From: an uncultured Bacteroides sp. | GTDB lineage: Bacteria > Bacteroidota > Bacteroidia > Cytophagales > Cyclobacteriaceae | DNA: 64,000 bases | Assembly: GCA_902168185.1 (NCBI GenBank) | Contig: CABHOV010000032.1 | Span: forward strand, 38,866-102,865 | Direction: 5' to 3' | Part shown: piece after piece, positions 41,148 through 50,472 of the stretch | Layout: each line of letters starts with the position of its first letter | Numbering within the stretch: the first letter of the stretch is position 1 | Notes under the pieces: model-generated | Database searches by the model: none | What the model was told of the DNA's origin: nothing | Seen by the model: the letters and a program-made list of their open reading frames with translations, nothing else | Position numbers and translations under genes: made by a program

Positions 41148-42131
41148 TTAAGCAGTATAGGAGAACTTCTTGGGGGTAACGCCATACTGCTTTTCGAACA
41201 ACCGGCTAAAGTGGCTGAGGTTTGAAAATCCCAACTCATAGCCAACCTCAGCGACCGAATGCCTGGCTTGCTTCAATAGAAAAGCAGCCTCTTCCATTCG
41301 TGCCTTCTGATAATAGTTATAGATTGAGTCCCCGAAGGTTTGCTTGAAGAGCTGCTTGAGTTTGGTCTCGCTCATCGAGGCGATCGTTGCTAGTTCACTT
41401 AACACCGGTGGAGTACTCAGATCACTCAATATCTCACTGCGAATGACCAAAAGCTTCTCAGCATCGTTACTATTTATATTCTTTAACGTGGTGTTCTCCC
41501 GAAGCGATAGCTTACTAAAAAGCACGTACATTAACTCCTGAATCTTAATTTGTACATAGAAATTATTCAATGAGTTGTTCATGTCGACCGATACTATATT
41601 CTTTAGCAGCAATTGCATTTCAGGATCCAGATTTTCAAAAAACATAAAGGAAGCGCCTTCCGCTGTAATGGTTTTGATGGTGTTGTTGGGTTTTTCGATC
41701 GACAGGATTGAGTGTAATCGGTGAGCCGTAATACCCACCACTATATATTGAATGTTGCTGGCGGCAGGAAAACGGATCTCGGTGCGCAAGTCATTTGTGG
41801 ATAGCAGTATGGAAGAATCACTCTTCTGTGAGAATGGTATATGCTCTTCGTTATTGTATTTGACTTCAAGGTCTTCTTTGTTACTATAAAAGAAGATCGT
41901 GCGCAGGTCGTTAGGCTTTGCTGCTGGATTGCGCTTAATAATCAAATCTTCTTTCAATCTATAGCGGTGGATCGTTAATCTGAAATCATCCCCGAAGGCA
42001 ATTTTGCGTACATACCCCTCTCCCAGGGTCTTGGGGATCGCCAGGAAATTATCTTTGACAGGAACATGAATGAGTTCTGAAAATCGGGTTATAAAGTCAA
42101 AACCCAGGTCAGCCGTAAATTCTAAAATCAT
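41148..42131 (-). CDS. AraC-family transcriptional regulator
   Basis: 327 residues. The N-terminal about 220 residues form an unrecognised ligand or regulatory domain; the C-terminal about 100 carry two helix-turn-helices: LATIASMSETKLKQLFKQTFG and VAEVGYELGFSNLSHFSRLFEKQYGVTPKKF in pieces, the second being the AraC signature. It faces the same way as the ene-reductase operon, 128 bp upstream of it, and is the natural candidate regulator of that operon. It is divergent from the propeller kinase across 370 bp. Confidence 0.88.
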   Translation of the reverse strand: MILEFTADLGFDFITRFSELIHVPVKDNFLAIPKTLGEGYVRKIAFGDDFRLTIHRYRLKEDLIIKRNPAAKPNDLRTIFFYSNKEDLEVKYNNEEHIPFSQKSDSSILLSTNDLRTEIRFPAASNIQYIVVGITAHRLHSILSIEKPNNTIKTITAEGASFMFFENLDPEMQLLLKNIVSVDMNNSLNNFYVQIKIQELMYVLFSKLSLRENTTLKNINSNDAEKLLVIRSEILSDLSTPPVLSELATIASMSETKLKQLFKQTFGDSIYNYYQKARMEEAAFLLKQARHSVAEVGYELGFSNLSHFSRLFEKQYGVTPKKFSYTA

Positions 42132-42501
42132 TTGAAAAAATAACGAGTTAATATCGCTTAGGCCAAGTAAATTTATTAATTGTTGAGCGATGGCATACGA
42201 TCACAAAAGGTACATTTCTCCATCCGTATTGAGTGTCGAAATCCGAATGGAAGGAGGGTCACCAGAGCCAAATCCTTCATAAAACAAACTTATGTTACTT
42301 ATATCCTCAGTAAAAATACGGAATCGTCCCTATCATTTTTACCGATTCATCGGGTGACCACTTTGGATACCTTTGATATCATTCAGACAATACAATTTAA
42401 CTTAAACATGTGCTCATCTGAATATCTTGTGCTTGTCTGATTTTTCATCTGTAAACATCAAGGCGATTTAATCGCATGTTCAACTTTTGATATATAGTAT
42501 A
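42132..42501. other. 370-bp divergent control region
   Basis: Lies between the AraC gene (leftward) and the propeller kinase (rightward). It must hold both promoters; I could not identify convincing elements or repeats. A plus-strand frame at 42180-42440 is not credible as a gene. Confidence 0.4.
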
Positions 42502-45500
42502 ATGAGGCCCTATATAGTATTGATCCTGCTTATTGCTTGCTACTTCCAAATAAACGGACAGCAACTTTTTATGCAGAAGTACCCGACCGAGGTACACCGT
42601 GCCTCAACTCAAAACTGGGATATGTTACAGGATGAGCAAGGCACACTTTATTTTGCTAACACTCATGGGGTACTCATATTTGATGGTATTCAATGGGGAC
42701 TGATCGAGTTACCGGGTAAAGCATATGTTGAGGCGCTGAACATTGATAATAATTACAAGGTATATATTGGAGCACAAGGGGAATTTGGATATCTCAAAAG
42801 GTCGGATAAAGGCAACTTTGAATACGTTTCACTCCTGGCCTTAGTGCCGGAGACGAAACGGCATCATGCAAAATATACATGTGCTGTACATGTGTGGGGT
42901 GATTCTGTCATATTTAATTACGGCAAGTATGGCTACATATACCGAAACGGGAAAATTAAAATCAAGGAGAATCCACCTCTCTGGTTTTATCAAATGGGAG
43001 ATTCCGTTTATACCACCAGGGATGAAGAAAACACATTCTACGTATATAGGAAGAATGCGTTCAGGAAGACTGATTTTAGTCTCAATAATAAAAGTGCCCC
43101 GATAGCAACCTACGAACAAAAGCTCTTGTTCATAGATGATAAAAATCAGCTGTGGGTCGTAGATCCAACCGCTGCTTTGAAAGATAGAGTAACTATGCTT
43201 TCCGAAAATCTCAATGCACTATTGAAAAAACTGATTGTAAATAATTTCATCACTCTATCGGATGGAAGATTTGCTATTTTTACAAAGGAGGAGATAATTA
43301 TTACTGATGTAAGTGGTAAAGTTCTTTACCGGGTAACCAAGTCAATGCTTGGCGACAGTAACTTACAAAGTACTATTGTATACGAAGATTCCCAATACAA
43401 CCTGTGGTTTACAACAGACGAATTTATAGGCTTAATCATTACCAGTTCTCCGCTGTCCTATTTTGATAAAACGAATGGTTTCCAAGGAGTCGTATATTCA
43501 TTTGGAGAGCGCAATGGACAACAATATGTAGGTACAAGCACGGGATTGTATCGCCGAACGGATGGAAGTGAATTTGAATTAGTGCCGGGGATGGAGGGTT
43601 CCATTTGGGATATTCATCAATCCGATAATCACCTTTACATAGCACATGATAGTGGTATATACGAAGTGATGGGACAAAAGGCTACAAAATTAATATCTCA
43701 GCCAGTTCCTAAGTCACTGTGTGCGCTTAACACGCATCCTGATTGCATCATCATGAACACGTATTATGAGGGTTTATGGTTGCTTAAAAAAAATAACGCC
43801 GTATGGACGAAGCATAAAATAAGAGGCTTTGAAGAAAAAATTAGTTATGTCCAGGAAGATGATCAGGGTAATGTATGGATTTCGAATGACGGAAAGGGTA
43901 TTTGGAAGCTACAGTTAAATGAAGCGATGGACTCTGTCATTGATAAAAAATTTTATACCGCACCGCATCAACTTCCTTCCAATCTAAACAACAGTATTTT
44001 AAAATTAAGCGATCAAAAAATGATTGCCACAACACAAGACGGTATATATTCTTACAATGCCTCTAAAGATATCTTCGAACCTGATAATCGTTTTCGAAAG
44101 GCGCTACAAGGCATTACCATCTATTCGCTGGCAGAGGGTAAGGATGGTCAGATTTATTTCAGGGGGAAAGACAAAGTGAGAGAGATCGCAGGAGTACTTA
44201 CAAAGAAAATTGATGGTACTTACTCAGCTTTCCTTACACCATTTGATAAGATCACATGGCCCAATTCAGGTGTGCCTATAATTGCTACGCCCGAGGGAGC
44301 ATGGTTCGGTAATAATAATAAAATTATAGTATATAATGCCAAGCAGAAAACTCACTATGAGGAACCTCTCCTGCCCATCATCAAAAAACTTGTTGCCGCT
44401 GATTCCATCCTATATATAAATGACACTACCTATAGAAAAACAAATATTCCTTATTCATTAAACAGCTTGTCATTTGATTTTAATGTGATGAGCTACGAAG
44501 ACTTTGAAAAGAATGAATTCCAATACAAGCTGGTTGGTTTCAACGAGGAATGGTCTACCTGGAGTACAGCAAGGGATGCGCACTTTACAAATTTGTCGGA
44601 GGGTGACTATACATTTGTAGTACGTGCCCGAAATATATATGGAAATAAGAGTCGAATCGCAAGCATGACATTTCATATAGATCCACCTGTCTATAGAACG
44701 CTGTGGGCCTATATAGTATATTTAATATTGGTTGTTGTTGTATTTGCAGTTTTATTGTCCTGGCTTACTAATCTAAAAACACAACGGGTAAACCAGCAAA
44801 AGGAAATTTTGAAGAAAGAAGTCGATAAAAAGACCAAGGAACTGAAAAGTCAGGCCGAAGTTCTTAAAGCTTCAAACTATACCAAGGATAAATTATTTTC
44901 GATCATCTCCCACGACATGCGCGGGCCCATACACCAGGTTCGGGAGATATTCAACATGATTGAATTGGGATATATATCACCGGATGAATTTAGAACGCAA
45001 CTCATGCCGGACCTGAAGGAACGCGTTACGTATGTGGCTGCACTAACCGACAACTTATTACACTGGGCAAAAGGACAGATGGAGGGCATCCAGGTTAAAC
45101 CATCCGTATTTAATCTTTCAAGTGTCATTGCTGAAAATATTAATTTACTAAGCGCGCAGGCCCTAAAAAAATCTATTAACCTGACTGCAGACTCGCAAAA
45201 GTCTCTTGACGTTTATGCAGATAAAGACATGATAAAACTCGTACTCCGCAATCTGATTAGCAATGCCATCAAATTTACCCCTGAAAATGGGTTGATTGAA
45301 GTAAGCACTAAAACAGAAGCAAGATATACTTACATATCCGTGCGCGATACAGGAACAGGTCTTTCCCCTGAAGATATCGGTAAGATTCTGGACAAAGAAT
45401 ACTTTACAACGTATGGAACAGCAGGAGAAAAAGGATCTGGACTTGGACTGATGCTTTGTCGGGAGTTCGTTGAAAAGAACGGCGGTAAACTTACTATAGA

Positions 45501-45552
45501 AAGCCAGCAGAATGTTGGCAGTACTTTTACGTTTAGTCTGGCAATACCCTGA
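42502..45552 (+). CDS. Propeller/Y_Y_Y sensor histidine kinase without receiver or AraC domains
   Basis: 1016 residues from ATG 42502 (MRPYIVLILLIACYF); a TTG at 42487 is less likely because the signal peptide starts here. Periplasmic part: about 640 residues of two-component regulator propeller repeats (D-x-x-G-x-x-W/Y patterns such as EDDQGNVWISNDGKGIW), then a Y_Y_Y domain (FQYKLVGFNEEWS, LSEGDYTFVVRARN). TM helix at about 735-757, coiled coil, HisKA with ISHDMRGPI (about residue 807), HATPase with RNLISNAIKFTPENG and GSGLGLMLCREFV. This is the front of a hybrid two-component system of the polysaccharide-sensing class, but the receiver and AraC output are absent. It must use a separate regulator. 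Confidence 0.9.
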   Translation: MRPYIVLILLIACYFQINGQQLFMQKYPTEVHRASTQNWDMLQDEQGTLYFANTHGVLIFDGIQWGLIELPGKAYVEALNIDNNYKVYIGAQGEFGYLKRSDKGNFEYVSLLALVPETKRHHAKYTCAVHVWGDSVIFNYGKYGYIYRNGKIKIKENPPLWFYQMGDSVYTTRDEENTFYVYRKNAFRKTDFSLNNKSAPIATYEQKLLFIDDKNQLWVVDPTAALKDRVTMLSENLNALLKKLIVNNFITLSDGRFAIFTKEEIIITDVSGKVLYRVTKSMLGDSNLQSTIVYEDSQYNLWFTTDEFIGLIITSSPLSYFDKTNGFQGVVYSFGERNGQQYVGTSTGLYRRTDGSEFELVPGMEGSIWDIHQSDNHLYIAHDSGIYEVMGQKATKLISQPVPKSLCALNTHPDCIIMNTYYEGLWLLKKNNAVWTKHKIRGFEEKISYVQEDDQGNVWISNDGKGIWKLQLNEAMDSVIDKKFYTAPHQLPSNLNNSILKLSDQKMIATTQDGIYSYNASKDIFEPDNRFRKALQGITIYSLAEGKDGQIYFRGKDKVREIAGVLTKKIDGTYSAFLTPFDKITWPNSGVPIIATPEGAWFGNNNKIIVYNAKQKTHYEEPLLPIIKKLVAADSILYINDTTYRKTNIPYSLNSLSFDFNVMSYEDFEKNEFQYKLVGFNEEWSTWSTARDAHFTNLSEGDYTFVVRARNIYGNKSRIASMTFHIDPPVYRTLWAYIVYLILVVVVFAVLLSWLTNLKTQRVNQQKEILKKEVDKKTKELKSQAEVLKASNYTKDKLFSIISHDMRGPIHQVREIFNMIELGYISPDEFRTQLMPDLKERVTYVAALTDNLLHWAKGQMEGIQVKPSVFNLSSVIAENINLLSAQALKKSINLTADSQKSLDVYADKDMIKLVLRNLISNAIKFTPENGLIEVSTKTEARYTYISVRDTGTGLSPEDIGKILDKEYFTTYGTAGEKGSGLGLMLCREFVEKNGGKLTIESQQNVGSTFTFSLAIP

Positions 45553-45677
45553 AGCGCGGAAGTGGATGCAAAGTATATACAGACCGTTCTCGTTCACTAA
45601 ATTGCCCGCGATATATATACTATTAACGATATGTAGTAGTGGTCTTTTTTTATACAGCTACATAATGTCTATTTGAA

Positions 45678-46094
45678 CTAAGACACCAAATGTGCTTCCG
45701 AACTGATGGGTATATTCAGGACTTTGGAAATCAAGCAATTCTTTTCAGCCTCTTTAGTAATGGCTTCGAAGTCATCTGCGCTAATACCCGATACAGAGCC
45801 TGTGATATGCAGGTGTGTCCCCGTTATTTCAAGACCTTCCATTGACAAAGTTGCCTGGGTATTTAATGATGTAGCACTCAATCCCTTTTCTGTTAACCTA
45901 TAACTGACCGCCATTGTAAAACACGCTGCATGTGCTGCTGCTAACAATTCTTCAGGATTTGTGCCTTTTTCATCTCCTGCAAAGCGAGTTTTAAAACTAT
46001 AGTTTGTATTGATTAACGTTTCACTTTGTGTGGTTAATTCGCCCTTACCTTCCTGTAAGGTGCCTGACCAATGTGCTTTTGCTGTACGTTTCAT
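45678..46094 (-). CDS. OsmC/Ohr-family peroxiredoxin-like protein
   Basis: 138 residues, full length for the family. Swapped-dimer fold with TNPEELLAAAHAACFTMAVSY (in two parts) carrying the first redox Cys and EKNCLISKVLNIPI carrying the second. Such proteins reduce organic hydroperoxides using thiols. Gene stands apart from neighbours (about 100 bp each side) but lies in a stretch of redox-linked genes including the SDR and the AraC regulator encoded to its right. Confidence 0.93.
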   Translation of the reverse strand: MKRTAKAHWSGTLQEGKGELTTQSETLINTNYSFKTRFAGDEKGTNPEELLAAAHAACFTMAVSYRLTEKGLSATSLNTQATLSMEGLEITGTHLHITGSVSGISADDFEAITKEAEKNCLISKVLNIPISSEAHLVS

Positions 46095-46192
46095 TTTTAT
46101 ACTGCATTTTAAAAATTGTTACTGTCACCGCAGACAGCCCTATTTGATTTTCACAACGGAACGTAAAGAGGCAGGATATATATATATCTTCC

Positions 46193-47089
46193 TTAATTCA
46201 GGAGATGGTTTTTGAATTTATTGGGAGTAATCCCTACCTCTTTTTTAAACAGACGCGAGAAATACGTGACATTGTCAAAGCCAAGTGAATGTGAAATTTC
46301 CGATACGTTCATTTCACCTTCTGCCAGCAGATTTTTTGCCTCACCAATCAAGAAAAGATGAATAAGCTCCAAAGCTGTTTTTCCGGTTTCTTGCTTGAGT
46401 AGATCCGTTAAATACCGCGGCGACAGATGGAGCTTTTCTGCCATGAAAGACACCGTGGGCAATCCGATATCTTTTGTTCTTCTATCTTCGAACTGGGCTG
46501 CCAGCAATGCGTTGAACTTTGTAACGGTTGAACCCGTTAGTTGTGTCCGGCTAATGAACTGCCTTTTGTAAAAGCGCTGTGCGTAGTTAAGCAAGGTATC
46601 GAGATGACTAATAATAATGTCCTTGCTATGTTCATCAGTATTATTGCTATACTCTTTTTCTATACTGAAATACAAATTCCAGATTATCTCCTCTTCTCCG
46701 GGTGAAAGGTGCAATGCTTCATTTACTTCGTAATCGAAATAACTGTATTTCTTAACTTTGTTGTAAAGGGCTGTTCCTGGTAAAAAGTCTTCGTGGATAA
46801 TAATTAAGAATCCCTTTTCCTGTAGTTCCACATTTCTAAAGATCACCTTCTGTTGTGGCTTTACAAACGACATGGACCCGCGGTCATGGTCATATTTCGT
46901 TTTGCCATAAACCATACTGCCGGCTTTCAATTTTTTAAATCCAATGATATAAAACGCTGAAAAAAATTCAAGTTCATTCATCGCCGTACATTTATCCCGT
47001 TCACCGTAGGCCACACTGAATAGCGGATGCTCGGGTGGCTTTATACCAAGAGCTTCATGTAGGTCGCTTATTTTTTTAAAGTGATTCAT
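46193..47089 (-). CDS. AraC-family transcriptional regulator next to SDR gene
   Basis: 298 residues from ATG 47089 (MNHFKKISD). N-terminal cupin-like domain (about 20-180), then two HTH motifs: LPTVSFMAEKLHLSPRYLTDLLKQ and VSEISHSLGFDNVTYFSRLFKKEVGITPNKF in pieces. This layout is typical of Bacteroidota regulators paired with one SDR or reductase gene. It follows the SDR gene (60 bp after its stop, same strand), so the two are likely co-transcribed. Confidence 0.9.
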   Translation of the reverse strand: MNHFKKISDLHEALGIKPPEHPLFSVAYGERDKCTAMNELEFFSAFYIIGFKKLKAGSMVYGKTKYDHDRGSMSFVKPQQKVIFRNVELQEKGFLIIIHEDFLPGTALYNKVKKYSYFDYEVNEALHLSPGEEEIIWNLYFSIEKEYSNNTDEHSKDIIISHLDTLLNYAQRFYKRQFISRTQLTGSTVTKFNALLAAQFEDRRTKDIGLPTVSFMAEKLHLSPRYLTDLLKQETGKTALELIHLFLIGEAKNLLAEGEMNVSEISHSLGFDNVTYFSRLFKKEVGITPNKFKNHLLN

Positions 47090-47148
47090 TCTTTTTAGCA
47101 AGTAAAACAGAACCCGGCAAATCGGATTCTGCTAATTTTAAACTTCCT

Positions 47149-47967
47149 TTACCCATGTGCTGCAACAGAAACTTCCTGCCATGATTCCCATGTTTTCAGG
47201 CGTTCTTCATAGGTATATTTTACCCAAGGATAAGTAGTTTTGCCCAATAGCAATCTTAACGGCGGATTCTCCGCATCCACCAGGCTAAGAATAGCCTTGA
47301 CAGTTGCCTCAGGCTTACCGGAATCCTGCTCATTGGCTTGTTCATAAAAGGCCTTTCGGATGCTATCGTAAGCCGTTATTGATTCACTCAACGCAAGAGA
47401 AGTAGTACCGAAGAAATCGGTGGAAAAACCACCGGGTTCCAACAGGGTTACTTTAATGCCAAAACCACTCACTTCGCCAGCCAGTGTTTCCGTAAGACCT
47501 TCCACTGCGAACTTAGAGGCACTGTAGAGTCCCATTAAAGATACTGTATTCAAGCCCAGCGCACTTGAGAGTTGAATGATTTGCCCTGAATTTTGCTTGC
47601 GCATAACGGGCAGAACCGCTTGTATCGTCCATAATGAACCCAATACATTCGTTTCAAACTGCACCCTAACGTCTTGCTCTTTTAACTCCTCTACCGCTCC
47701 AATGTGCCCGTAGCCGGCATTGTTTATCAATACATCGATGCGTCCGAAGTGATTGTTTGCAGTTTTTACTGCTTCAAAACTTGCTTTTTTATCCGTAACA
47801 TCAAGTTTTACGATCAAAAGACTTGATGGAAATTCTTTTGTAAGATCCTTTAATGTTTCAGGGTTGCGAACAGCGGCAACTACATTGTCGCCACGCTGTA
47901 AAAACGCTTCTGTCCAAATCCTGCCAAATCCACGCGATGCGCCTGTTATAAAAATTGTTTTTGCCAT
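47149..47967 (-). CDS. Short-chain dehydrogenase/reductase
   Basis: 272 residues from ATG 47967 (MAKTIFITGASRG); the frame opens at 48015 but the Rossmann fold starts here. NAD(P) motif TGASRGFG (residues 8-15), NNAGYG (about 85), catalytic Ser in IQLSSALG and the Y-x-x-x-K pair in YSASK (about 150-154). Classical SDR that interconverts an alcohol and a ketone; substrate unknown. Presumed to be regulated by the AraC-type protein encoded next. Confidence 0.93.
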   Translation of the reverse strand: MAKTIFITGASRGFGRIWTEAFLQRGDNVVAAVRNPETLKDLTKEFPSSLLIVKLDVTDKKASFEAVKTANNHFGRIDVLINNAGYGHIGAVEELKEQDVRVQFETNVLGSLWTIQAVLPVMRKQNSGQIIQLSSALGLNTVSLMGLYSASKFAVEGLTETLAGEVSGFGIKVTLLEPGGFSTDFFGTTSLALSESITAYDSIRKAFYEQANEQDSGKPEATVKAILSLVDAENPPLRLLLGKTTYPWVKYTYEERLKTWESWQEVSVAAHG

Positions 47968-48081
47968 GTTCGTAAAATTTTGTCGTTTAATGAAAGGACA
48001 AAGTTCGCGCGGCAATCACTTAGTAAAATGATACAAAAGTGGGGGAAAATGAAACATTTGTACGATGGATCACTTCAATGA

Positions 48082-48192
48082 GAGACCCGCATATTCATCG
48101 GAACAAGTGGACAACTGCAAACGCTAAAAGGATTGATAAAAGAAGGTGTTAAAATCGTGGCACAATCCATTTCAACATACTCCGAAGTTTGA
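48082..48192 (+). pseudogene. Short protein-like remnant between SDR and GH127 genes
   Basis: A start-less plus-strand frame of 36 codons between two stops translates to a sequence with good helix-strand character (IFIGTSGQLQTLKGLI, then KEGVKIVAQSIS). It may be the tail of a lost gene. I do not recognise it, and chance cannot be excluded at this length. Confidence 0.2.
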
Positions 48193-48211
48193 CCACCAGA
48201 AGCCCCTGGCG

Positions 48212-50071
48212 TTAATAGTTCCGTATGGTAGCATACACGCCAAAGGATTCAGATTCTATATCATATAGTGGTCTAAGTATATACGTTTTTCCATTGTTGC
48301 GTAGCCTGAAGACCTGAGTATTTTCTGTTACTGAAAGATTATGCAGTATATTTTCAACGTCACCTTTTAAGATTAACTCTGAAGGACTCTCAAACGCCAG
48401 CATCGTGGGGCCATAAAAAATGGATATGACATCTTTGTCATCTGGCATTGGCTTTACATAAAAATTATAATGGAAAGCCAACCTGATTTTATCGTTATCT
48501 TTCCATTCACGGTTTAAAACTATATATGAATCAGGGTTGATTTTAATATCCTGTTTCTGGTTGTTAATGTAAACATCCACTTTTTCCGCCCAGGCAGGCA
48601 CCAGTAACTTAAGGTTAAATGCTGCCTTCTTTTTTAAAGACAACCTGAACTCAACACCTGGACTCGAGGGAAAATTGCCGGTTTGTTCCAGGACAAGGTT
48701 TCGTTTCTCCCACTTTACTTTAGAAGGAACATATAGATTTACCCATAGGGTTGAATCACTGTGAAAATATATATTTGAATGAAGTGATGCAAAGGCCTCA
48801 ACAGACGACCCATTGCAACAGCGATAATCATTGTCTTTTAAAAAGACTTTTGTACGGGGGGAACCCAATGGCAAATGATAGACACAGGCACCTGTGTGGG
48901 CGCTTTGCAGGGCCATCACAGAATTGTAAAAGGTGTTCATGTAAGTGTCTGCAAATCTTGCATCTGTAGTCCATGAAAAAAGCGTAGCGGTAAGTTTCTG
49001 CGTGTTATGAGATACACACGATTCGGCAATTTCTTTTGTCATGGTATTGCTTAGATGATCAGGCACGCCCCAGTGTTCTGATGTTAGCGAAGTGGGCGTT
49101 GTTACATTCGGGCGCGGACCGCTGCTTGAGCCGTTGGCATAGGAATGATGATGGGTGAGCATGCTCCAGAAATTCAATACGGCATCACGGTATAGTGTGT
49201 CCCGTGTTATGGAATACCGCTGAGCGAATCCATTGACGAGCACCAGATGGGTGTTGGCGTGCAGTCCACTTAAAATATTTTTATTCTTCGACAGCGGAAC
49301 TGCAAACCAATCCCGGTCAAATATTTTAGCCAACGCCAGATGCCTGGGATCTTTGGAGATTTTATATAGTTTATAGAGAATCTCATTCATGGCCCCCGGC
49401 TCGTTTGCGGGATTGGCTTCAGCAGTATATAGAAGCTTCTCGATGGTTCCCTCATCAAGCCGGGCCATTCGCTTCTCTACATATGCCGCCATGTTTACCA
49501 CCATTTCATAAGCCTTTTTGTTGTTGGTGCGCTCATAAACATCCAGCAGGCCTTGCATGACTTTGTTATAGGTATAGTAAGGTGCCCAGACGCCTGCGAA
49601 TTTGACTTCCAGTGTGTCAAAATCTTTTTCAGGAAATGCACTAAGATATCCGTTTCCGAAAGCGCGCTGACATTTATATAATTCTTCAACCATGTAACGC
49701 AGTCTGCCCGTCAGCAAGGTGTCTTTATACCGCTCCACCAAACTTGAAACTGCTGAAAGATAGTGCCCTGTAAAATGACCTCTGAGCCCAATATAGGGAG
49801 CTTCCCAACCTTCTAGAGGTTTAGCAGTTGAAGGTAGACCAGCATTCACTTTGAAGTTGTGCAGCAACCGATCGGGATCCAGTGATTTCAGATAGGATGT
49901 ATTCAAATCTTCACGCTCTTTTATCCATGATGGATTCAGAATCACGGAGGTATTTGGAAAAGGGATAGCTTTTTCAATTCGAGTGTCATGGGACACATTC
50001 TGACAGAAGACACCTGGATGGCAACAAGCTACCAACACAATTAACAGTACTATTCTTCTCATGGTAATCAT
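48212..50071 (-). CDS. GH127 (DUF1680) beta-L-arabinofuranosidase, secreted
   Basis: About 619 residues from ATG 50071; earlier in-frame ATGs at 50122 and 50080 are possible, but the signal peptide (MRRIVLLIVLVACC to FCQ) starts near here. The (alpha/alpha)6 barrel is recognisable from GLRGHFTGHYLSA (about 95) and NEILYKLYKISKD. The catalytic zinc-thiolate set of GH127 is present: Glu and Cys in KEIAESCVSHNTQK and the paired cysteines in YRCCNGSSVEAFA. It removes terminal beta-L-arabinofuranose from plant glycans. It belongs functionally with the hemicellulase cluster at 52.8-64 kb, separated from it by the toxin-antitoxin genes. Confidence 0.92.
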   Translation of the reverse strand: MITMRRIVLLIVLVACCHPGVFCQNVSHDTRIEKAIPFPNTSVILNPSWIKEREDLNTSYLKSLDPDRLLHNFKVNAGLPSTAKPLEGWEAPYIGLRGHFTGHYLSAVSSLVERYKDTLLTGRLRYMVEELYKCQRAFGNGYLSAFPEKDFDTLEVKFAGVWAPYYTYNKVMQGLLDVYERTNNKKAYEMVVNMAAYVEKRMARLDEGTIEKLLYTAEANPANEPGAMNEILYKLYKISKDPRHLALAKIFDRDWFAVPLSKNKNILSGLHANTHLVLVNGFAQRYSITRDTLYRDAVLNFWSMLTHHHSYANGSSSGPRPNVTTPTSLTSEHWGVPDHLSNTMTKEIAESCVSHNTQKLTATLFSWTTDARFADTYMNTFYNSVMALQSAHTGACVYHLPLGSPRTKVFLKDNDYRCCNGSSVEAFASLHSNIYFHSDSTLWVNLYVPSKVKWEKRNLVLEQTGNFPSSPGVEFRLSLKKKAAFNLKLLVPAWAEKVDVYINNQKQDIKINPDSYIVLNREWKDNDKIRLAFHYNFYVKPMPDDKDVISIFYGPTMLAFESPSELILKGDVENILHNLSVTENTQVFRLRNNGKTYILRPLYDIESESFGVYATIRNY

Positions 50072-50122
50072 CTGTTCCATTGGTTTGCAAAAAGTTTTTA
50101 TAAGGTGTTTTACTCCATTCAT

Positions 50123-50472
50123 GCAACTTGTGAGTTAACAACCTGCCTTGACAACATTTAGAGTGCAACGGCTAGAAGCACCGGTCGCATCGCTGTTGCT
50201 GGCCATTTCATTTGGGGAGAAAAATATGGAAATTAGTTATCATCGATGACTCTTAAAAGTCGAAAAGATGTACACCAAACGTCTACAAGAATTTTTGAGG
50301 CAGTTCCTCCGAATCAGTAAACAATGAAGGCCACATTTTGTATCGAAATAATACAGCCCATGATCAATTCTTCGTTGCTGATGCTATATATAGCAAATGT
50401 CAACCTACGATCTCATGATGCTTAAATTTCATGTTGTTGTATGTTGATGTAAAAATAAATTTTGAACGAAGG
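50123..50472. other. 350-bp upstream region of GH127
   Basis: No gene seen. It should hold the GH127 promoter and the 3' end of the HipT-like transcript. I found no strong terminator or consensus promoter. Confidence 0.4.

Noticed and set aside
42180..42440. Plus-strand frame of 86 codons between AraC and the propeller kinase
   Set aside because: No recognisable domain or hydropathy pattern; the position is that of a divergent promoter region.
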